Assembly: GCA_020628265.1 (NCBI GenBank)
Contig: JAHDFG010000047.1
Location: 1-8,667 of the forward strand
DNA length: 8,667 bases
From: Pseudooctadecabacter sp.
GTDB taxonomy: Bacteria > Pseudomonadota > Alphaproteobacteria > Rhodobacterales > Rhodobacteraceae
Direction of reading: 5' to 3'
Positions 4,568 through 8,667 of this stretch are shown piece by piece (within the stretch, counting starts at the first letter, position 1; each line of letters begins with the position of its first letter). The notes under the pieces were generated by a model. That model ran no database searches. It was not told the DNA's origin and saw nothing but the letters and a program-made list of their open reading frames with translations. The position numbers and the translations under genes were made by a program.

Positions 4568-6727
4568 GTGCGAGGACTGATTGGCAGTCTGGTTCTGATC
4601 GCAGGCGTCATAGGTCTTGGCGCCTGGGGTGCGGCTGATCACGCTTCCCGTATCGAAGGGAAGGTTTCCCAGGCGACTGACGACATCTTGGACGGGGCAC
4701 CTCACGTATTGGCGTCACGCGTGTCAGGGCGTGATGTGACTGTCACGGGGCGCGTCACGGATCAGGCTGAATGGGATGCGCTTCAGGCTGATCTGTTAGG
4801 TATCGAGGGCCTACGCAGGCTTGATATGTCAGCTGTCCAGCTGTTGCCGGTTGCTGATCCGTTCGAGATCACGATCGCCAAGACAGAGGACGCGTGGACG
4901 GCGGAAGGCGTCGTGCCGAGCGAAGCCGCAAGACGCACGTTCGAAGTGGCAACGGGTGAACTGTTTCCGGACCTGGATCTTGCAGCAGGTGCCCCGACCG
5001 GTTGGGTCGATGTTGGCACGGTTGCGATTGGGCAGTTGGACCAGATGGGGGCGGGGCTGGTCGTTCTGTCCGGTGAAACGGTGACAGTTTCAGGCGTTGT
5101 AGACACGCCGGCAGACCGCGCGAGCATCTTGGCGGCGCTAGAGCAGGCTGGTGCGTTCACAATTATCAATGACATCGACACACGTGATGACGGACGGCCG
5201 TTTGCGCTGCGTGTGACGTTCAACGACGGACAGGTTCGGGCGCTGGGCAAGGTCCCGCAAGACTGGCCCATGGGCGCGCTGGTGACGCGGTTTGAGCGCA
5301 ATGACGGCATTCGGTTGGAGCAATCCGTGCTGGCCGCATCGCAGCCGGATTGGGTGAATGTTGCCGAAGCCGGACTGGATGCCCTGACCCTCTTGATCGA
5401 GGGAACAGTTGTTTTGGAAGGGAGTGCACTTACGCTCGCAGGTGAAGGCTCTCCCGACGGGATCGAGGCGGCAGCCAAACGGCTGGCCGCGTTGGATACC
5501 GATATGACTGTCGAAGCGGAATTGTCAGTTTTTGGCGCGGATCGGCCCTTGGTCCTGTCGATGAACTGGGATGGTCAGCAGGCGGAGGCCTCGGGGACCT
5601 TCCCTGCAGAATTCACACCGCGCGGACCGCAAGGGACGGCCGTCATCAATTCGGGCGAGGTCATGTTTCTGCCTGACGAAAAGGGTGCGTTTACGGCGAA
5701 TGCGAACGCCGGAGTTGCGGCGCTGGGGTTGTTGCAAACCGGAATTCTAACGGCGACGGAGACAGAAATTGTCCTTGCGGGGACGGCGACCTCGCCACAG
5801 GTGGAAGATACGATCACAGCGGTTCTGGCGAATGCGGCACCAGATACGGCGGTGTCGACGGACCTCACGTTTCTTGATGATGGCTCCCCCGCGTCGTGGC
5901 GGCTGACGTATGATGCAATTGAAGGTGCCGAAGTAGAGGGCCGGCTTCCTTTGGGCGTGGGGCCGGACGAAATCGGCGCCGCGTTGGGTGTGCCCGTGGG
6001 GCTTGGCAGCACGACCACAGCGCTTGAGGACGAAAGCGCCGGCAGTTCGCCAGCCGTGCTAGCGGCCGTCGCGGTCTATTTTCCTGAAATCGAGACCCTG
6101 TCCATGACACAGGGGGCGAGTGGTGTTGGCCTTGATCTGGTCATGTCACCTGGCGTGCAAATTGATCTGGTCGCCCAGACGCTGGCCGAAACACTTCCCG
6201 TGGATGTTGCGTTTTCCATCAGCCCGCTCGACCCTCTGCCCGCGAATGGCACGCTGCGTGTGAATGCCGCCACTGGCCTGTCAGAGGTCTTCGTGAACGG
6301 GTTCTGGATACCGGAACTTGATTTTGGGACCACCCTCGCGGGCTGCACAGAGGCGAGTGCGGGCGTGTTGTCGGGTGGGTCGGTGTCGTTCCTGTCCGGT
6401 TCGGCACGATTGGACGCCACTTCGATCAGGGCGATCAACGCATTGGCCGCCGTCGCCGTACCCTGCGTCGAGGCGGATCTGGAGCTTGAGGTGTCGGGCC
6501 ACACAGACGCGTCGGGTGATGCAGAGCAGAACCAGGTGCTTTCGCAGGAACGGGCCGAGGCGGTGCGCGCTGCACTTATCGCGCGTGGCGTGCCCCAGCG
6601 CGCCATCACGGCCATCGGGTTTGGCGACAGCCAGCCCGTTGCCGACAACGAAACTGTTGAAGGGCGGGCGCTGAACCGCAGGACCGACATTGTCTGGTTC
6701 GAGCGCGGCGCACTCCGCGACCCGTAA
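4568..6727 (+). CDS. Envelope protein with repeated BON-like modules and C-terminal OmpA peptidoglycan-binding domain
   Basis: This 719-residue protein begins with a hydrophobic segment (residues 4-21), a signal anchor or Sec signal without a lipobox cysteine. Residues about 30-590 consist of repeating units of 113-116 residues. One landmark series is VTVTGRV (57-63), VTVSGVV (172-178), LTLAGEG (288-294) and IVLAGTA (401-407). The other is an 'F-x-L ... G-x-x-P' strand pair at 99-117, 212-230, 328-346 and 444-461. These resemble BON (osmoprotectant/envelope) domains. The OmpA-like domain (about 604-715) shows VSFLSGSARLD, SGHTDASGD with the peptidoglycan-binding Asp, and ALNRRTDIVW with the matching Arg. 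The protein should sit in the periplasm and bind the cell wall. The start is GTG, with GGAG (4554-4557) ten bases upstream; the nearby ATG at 4543 is out of frame. The 90-base gap before it holds a small UUCG hairpin (4510-4519) and a lone TAGAAT (4532-4537). Confidence 0.82.
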   Translation: MRGLIGSLVLIAGVIGLGAWGAADHASRIEGKVSQATDDILDGAPHVLASRVSGRDVTVTGRVTDQAEWDALQADLLGIEGLRRLDMSAVQLLPVADPFEITIAKTEDAWTAEGVVPSEAARRTFEVATGELFPDLDLAAGAPTGWVDVGTVAIGQLDQMGAGLVVLSGETVTVSGVVDTPADRASILAALEQAGAFTIINDIDTRDDGRPFALRVTFNDGQVRALGKVPQDWPMGALVTRFERNDGIRLEQSVLAASQPDWVNVAEAGLDALTLLIEGTVVLEGSALTLAGEGSPDGIEAAAKRLAALDTDMTVEAELSVFGADRPLVLSMNWDGQQAEASGTFPAEFTPRGPQGTAVINSGEVMFLPDEKGAFTANANAGVAALGLLQTGILTATETEIVLAGTATSPQVEDTITAVLANAAPDTAVSTDLTFLDDGSPASWRLTYDAIEGAEVEGRLPLGVGPDEIGAALGVPVGLGSTTTALEDESAGSSPAVLAAVAVYFPEIETLSMTQGASGVGLDLVMSPGVQIDLVAQTLAETLPVDVAFSISPLDPLPANGTLRVNAATGLSEVFVNGFWIPELDFGTTLAGCTEASAGVLSGGSVSFLSGSARLDATSIRAINALAAVAVPCVEADLELEVSGHTDASGDAEQNQVLSQERAEAVRAALIARGVPQRAITAIGFGDSQPVADNETVEGRALNRRTDIVWFERGALRDP

Positions 6728-6748
6728 GCCAATATCAGGAGACCGGTC

Positions 6749-7423
6749 ATGTTCACCGAATGGGGATTTCTACTGACGGAGATTTGGGTGCTTCTGGCGC
6801 TGGCCGCATTGCTGGGACTGCTTGCCGGTTGGATCATCTGGGGTGGGCGCTCGGGCTCGGGTCTTGAAGTGGAGGAGGTCCAGCGGCTTCGTTTGGCGCT
6901 TGAAAAGGAACGCGCGCGGGCGCGGGCGTCTGTTACAGATGACGGGGCGACGACAAAGGCGCAGCCGGTGTCCGGCGGGCGGTACGTGCGCCCGAATGTA
7001 GCACCACTGACAGCGGTCTCTGCTTCTTCGGCCAAAGCGTCCCCTGCACCAGTCGAACCAACGCCGGAACCGGGGCCTCAGGTGGTGCCCGAAGAGACCG
7101 TGCCTGCGGCTGAACCCGCGGTCCAAATGGCCCCAACAACCAAGCAAGCGCAGCCCGCAGGCCTTGAAGCCCCCCGTGACGGCATCCCGGACGACCTGAC
7201 GAAGATCAAGGGGATCGGGCCGAAGATGGAAAAGCTATGTAATGAGTTGGGGTTCTACCACTACGAACAAATCGCAGCATGGACAGATGCCGAAGTCGCG
7301 TGGGTGGACGACAATCTGGCGGATTTCAAAGGTCGTGTGACGCGCGATGATTGGGTCGCACAGGCCAAGGCGCTTGCGGCGCAAGGTGCGCCCGCTTTCG
7401 TGCGGCGCACGGACCAGTCGTAG
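6749..7423 (+). CDS. Membrane-anchored protein with C-terminal helix-hairpin-helix domain
   Basis: The 224-residue protein has one transmembrane segment (about residues 11-32), a basic helix (40-60, rich in Arg/Lys), a Pro/Ala/Glu-rich low-complexity linker (about 85-140) and a C-terminal helix-hairpin-helix domain (147-210). The core LTKIKGIGPKMEKL (150-163) carries the G-I-G hairpin that usually contacts nucleic acid backbone, followed by QIAAWTDAEVAWVDDNL (174-190) and FKGRVTRDDWVAQAK (193-207). A very similar domain forms the C-terminal extension of NuoE in Rhodobacterales. The positive charges after the membrane segment predict that the HHH domain lies in the cytoplasm. AGGAG (6737-6741) lies seven bases before the ATG, and the gene starts 21 bases after the OmpA-family gene, so the two are probably co-transcribed. 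Its function is unknown. Confidence 0.75.
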   Translation: MFTEWGFLLTEIWVLLALAALLGLLAGWIIWGGRSGSGLEVEEVQRLRLALEKERARARASVTDDGATTKAQPVSGGRYVRPNVAPLTAVSASSAKASPAPVEPTPEPGPQVVPEETVPAAEPAVQMAPTTKQAQPAGLEAPRDGIPDDLTKIKGIGPKMEKLCNELGFYHYEQIAAWTDAEVAWVDDNLADFKGRVTRDDWVAQAKALAAQGAPAFVRRTDQS

Positions 7424-7432
7424 AGACGGTTT

Positions 7433-7720
7433 TCAGTCTTCTTCGAATTCGAACGTCAGACATCCCTCGGGGATATCGTCGGCAATGCAGCCCATCAAGG
7501 TCGTCAGCAAACGACCGGACACCAGAACCTGAACGCCGCTTCCATCGAAGAGGTCGCGCAGCTCAAGCTGGGCGTCTTCGTCGTCTTCCGGCAGAGTGAA
7601 GGCAAGCTTTTCGGTGTAGGGATCGAAGTCTTCCACCACGGGCGGCAAGATAGGCGCGACAAGCGTCTGTGGACCCGTCACGACGGGCGCCGAGAAATTA
7701 TTCATATCAAATGGCGACAT
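7433..7720 (-). CDS. Small acidic protein resembling an RTX-associated calcium-binding-protein module
   Basis: This 95-residue protein has no signal peptide or membrane segment and about 20 acidic residues. The segment from V-V-E-D-F-D-P (28-34) through E-K-L-A-F-T-L-P-E-D (37-46), G-S-G-V-Q-V-L-V-S-G-R-L (60-71) and T-T-L-M-G (73-77) follows a pattern I associate with the beta modules next to RTX repeats in large secreted Rhodobacteraceae calcium-binding proteins: 'DFDPxxDxLxxxxP ... VLVDGxxVAxLxG'. Here the module stands alone, with no GGxGxDxxx repeats. GAGGTG (7726-7731) lies five bases before the ATG at 7720; Met6 (7705) is a less well supported start. The stop is nine bases from the convergent HHH gene stop. 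It could be a remnant, a small secreted protein or an unrelated acidic protein. I do not assign a function. Confidence 0.62.
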   Translation of the reverse strand: MSPFDMNNFSAPVVTGPQTLVAPILPPVVEDFDPYTEKLAFTLPEDDEDAQLELRDLFDGSGVQVLVSGRLLTTLMGCIADDIPEGCLTFEFEED

Positions 7721-7762
7721 TGCGACACCTCATGCACAGCCAAACCGTGCCCCCAGTGACGT

Positions 7763-7791
7763 TTGAACCAGATGTGTCCCCATTGTGTCAA
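7763..7791 (-). promoter_or_regulatory. Candidate promoter of the 95-residue acidic protein
   Basis: A perfect TTGACA -35 hexamer is present on the minus strand at 7786-7791. At a 17-base spacing the -10 position (7763-7768) reads GTTCAA, a poor match. The -35 box overlaps the 20-base palindrome at 7784-7803. A promoter is plausible because the upstream DUF1244 gene ends 128 bases away with a hairpin between them, but the -10 element is not convincing. Confidence 0.35.
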
Positions 7792-7803
7792 ATATTTGCC
7801 ACA
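7784..7803. promoter_or_regulatory. 20-base near-perfect palindrome upstream of the acidic protein gene
   Basis: The perfect core CAAATATTTG (7789-7798) is flanked by TGTG (7784-7787) and CACA (7800-7803), with a single asymmetric pair (T7788 against C7799). It lies 63-82 bases before the start codon at 7720 and overlaps the TTGACA box. The TGTG...CACA flanks recall CRP/FNR-family sites, but the spacing and core do not fit a standard FnrL box. Probable operator of an unidentified dimeric regulator. Confidence 0.5.
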
Positions 7804-7821
7804 GTTCCTTACAAAAGGTGA

Positions 7822-7849
7822 ACAATCCCCCAAATTTTAAGGGAATTGT
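7822..7849 (-). terminator. Possible hairpin at the 3' end of the DUF1244 gene
   Basis: ACAATCCC (7822-7829) can pair with GGGAATTGT (7841-7849) with one bulged A, enclosing an A/T-rich loop. The hairpin begins at the stop codon of the DUF1244 gene. In the direction of that gene it is followed by TTCACCTTTTG, so only a short, displaced T-run is present. It may end or stabilise the amidohydrolase-DUF1244 transcript. Confidence 0.35.
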
Positions 7850-8181
7850 CAGGACTTGGGCTCCTCCTTCGCCACATTCTCGGCAAACGCTTTTTGAAAT
7901 GTGGCGTCCTGTTCGGGTGTCGAATCGGTCTGATAATTGGCTTTCCAGTCCGCCATTGTCATGCCGTAGAACGCCTCACGCCCTTCGTCTTTGGTCATCT
8001 CAATACCCCGTTCGGCGGCGGCTTCCTGATACCAGCGGCTCAGGCAGTTCCGGCAAAATCCGGCAAGGTTCATCATGTCGATGTTTTGGACGTCCGTGCG
8101 GTCCTGCATCAGGTGTTGTTGCAGGCGACGGAAAGCGGCAGCTTCCAGTTCGATCTGTGTCTGAGGGTCGATGTCAGGCAT
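7849..8181 (-). CDS. DUF1244 family protein
   Basis: This 110-residue protein matches the small DUF1244 family, common in Alphaproteobacteria and without an established function. The diagnostic stretch is MMNLAGFCRNCLSRWYQEA (36-54), containing a Cys43-x-x-Cys46 pair, followed by EMTKDEGREAFYGMTMADWK (61-80) and an acidic, lysine-containing tail. There is no signal peptide, so it is probably cytoplasmic. GGAG (8189-8192) lies seven bases before the ATG at 8181. The start lies inside the end of the amidohydrolase gene, with an 8-base overlap (8174-8181), which suggests translational coupling and a shared operon. The CxxC pair might bind a metal or act in redox chemistry, but nothing else here confirms that. 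Confidence 0.85.
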   Translation of the reverse strand: MPDIDPQTQIELEAAAFRRLQQHLMQDRTDVQNIDMMNLAGFCRNCLSRWYQEAAAERGIEMTKDEGREAFYGMTMADWKANYQTDSTPEQDATFQKAFAENVAKEEPKS

Positions 8182-8667
8182 GCGCTGTCTCCGTGGTTGC
8201 GTCCATTTGCTTGAGGGCCTTTTGCAAAAGTCCCGCCAGTCTGTTGGCCCAGACGTCTTGTTGGGCTTGTGTCTCGATCAGGTCGTTGCGCACCTCGATC
8301 AGGGTGTTGGCGCGACCGGTTTGCAAGGCGTGCCTGTCGATGCTGTCTCCGGGCAGGTGACCTGCATAGGGTTCGTTGTCTCCTACGCATAGATCAGCTT
8401 CGGCATTGAGCAGTTCAAGCAGGGGATCGGAAAAGCGATCATCAAAGGCATGAAGAATGCCGACATGCCAAGGGCGGGGTGCGCGGCCGTTCAGGCGGGG
8501 CGTGAAACTGTGAATGGCCACGATCACGGTATCTTCGCGGCGGGCGGCCATTTCCGCCACGGCGGTATGATACGGCGTGTAGAAGGCATCGACGCGTCGT
8601 GCTTTCTCGACCTCATCCGCATCCTTGTTCGCTGGAATGACCGATCCGTCATAAAGCCGCATCAGCA
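8174..8667 (-). CDS. N-formylglutamate amidohydrolase family protein (C-terminal part, partial)
   Basis: The frame runs from the right window edge to a TGA at 8174-8176, giving about 164 residues of the C-terminal part; the N-terminus is missing. The visible part matches the N-formylglutamate amidohydrolase family, which hydrolyses N-formyl-L-glutamate to L-glutamate and formate in histidine degradation, or related acylated amino acids. Landmarks are V-A-I-H-S-F-T-P (conserved His near the active site), RPWHVGIL, VGDNEPYAGHLPGDSIDRHA and a TLIEVRNDLI strand. The in-frame ATG at 8662 is internal: upstream codons stay open and family members need about 90-100 more residues, including the first metal-binding motif. 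No other hut gene is visible, so a role in histidine use is unproven, and stand-alone copies next to DUF1244 may have another acyl-amino-acid substrate. Confidence 0.85.
   Translation of the reverse strand, partial: LMRLYDGSVIPANKDADEVEKARRVDAFYTPYHTAVAEMAARREDTVIVAIHSFTPRLNGRAPRPWHVGILHAFDDRFSDPLLELLNAEADLCVGDNEPYAGHLPGDSIDRHALQTGRANTLIEVRNDLIETQAQQDVWANRLAGLLQKALKQMDATTETAHA

Noticed and set aside
3437..4705. 422-codon minus-strand open frame opposite dgcA and the transaminase
   Set aside because: It spans parts of three real genes and two gene junctions, has low-complexity Arg/His/Pro content and no known domain, so it is a GC-driven shadow.
6076..7035. 319-codon minus-strand frame opposite the OmpA and HHH genes
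   Set aside because: Ser/Thr/Pro-rich composition typical of an antisense frame; it crosses the junction of two well-supported plus-strand genes.
7424..7440. AGAC...GTCT inverted repeat between the two convergent genes as a bidirectional terminator
   Set aside because: The arms are only four bases long and there is no GC-rich stem, so it is too weak to call.
7442..7453. Perfect 12-base palindrome TTCGAATTCGAA
   Set aside because: It lies inside the acidic protein gene and results from alternating Phe and Glu codons near its C-terminus; no regulatory role need be assumed.
1..8667. Mobile elements, CRISPR arrays, tRNA or rRNA genes, toxin-antitoxin or phage-defence systems
   Set aside because: I saw no regularly spaced repeats, transposase or integrase motifs, cloverleaf sequences or defence-type domains in any supported frame.

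Overview
The window looks like a chromosomal segment from a Rhodobacteraceae (Roseobacter-group) alphaproteobacterium. The evidence is the high GC content with strong third-position bias, a malyl-CoA lyase of the ethylmalonyl-CoA pathway that closely matches what I remember of Rhodobacter Mcl1, a DgcN/DgcA pair of the kind described in marine Rhodobacterales, and a helix-hairpin-helix domain like the one carried by NuoE in this order. I see no insertion sequence, integrase, tRNA, rRNA or CRISPR array.

Layout, left to right. Bases 1-137 hold the start of a leftward gene, probably a winged-helix (BTAD/SARP-like) regulator, cut by the window edge. Bases 138-360 are intergenic, with a hairpin terminator candidate for the next gene. 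Bases 361-1320 (minus) are mcl1. Bases 1321-1551 are a divergent control region with a long imperfect palindrome over the predicted mcl1 promoter. Rightward from 1552 come dgcN, dgcA and a class IV (D-amino-acid type) aminotransferase, which look like one transcription unit. After a 90-base gap follow a large envelope protein with repeated BON-like modules and an OmpA C-terminal domain, and a membrane-anchored helix-hairpin-helix protein. These meet, almost end to end, a leftward group: a 95-residue acidic protein with its own promoter-proximal palindrome, a DUF1244 protein, and the C-terminal part of an N-formylglutamate amidohydrolase running off the right edge.

The most coherent functional story is in the centre. 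The aminotransferase could pass amino groups from D-amino acids (for example D-Ala from peptidoglycan) to 2-oxoglutarate, giving D-Glu. DgcN would N-acetylate D-Glu, DgcA would epimerise N-acetyl-D-Glu to N-acetyl-L-Glu, and a deacetylase encoded elsewhere would release L-Glu. DgcN and DgcA are described enzymes; the coupling to the aminotransferase is my inference from gene order and a 4-base gap. The neighbouring mcl1 serves acetyl-CoA, propionyl-CoA and glyoxylate metabolism and is probably controlled separately. The less described material is the repeat-built OmpA protein with its HHH partner, the stand-alone RTX-associated-like domain protein, and several unexplained intergenic palindromes.
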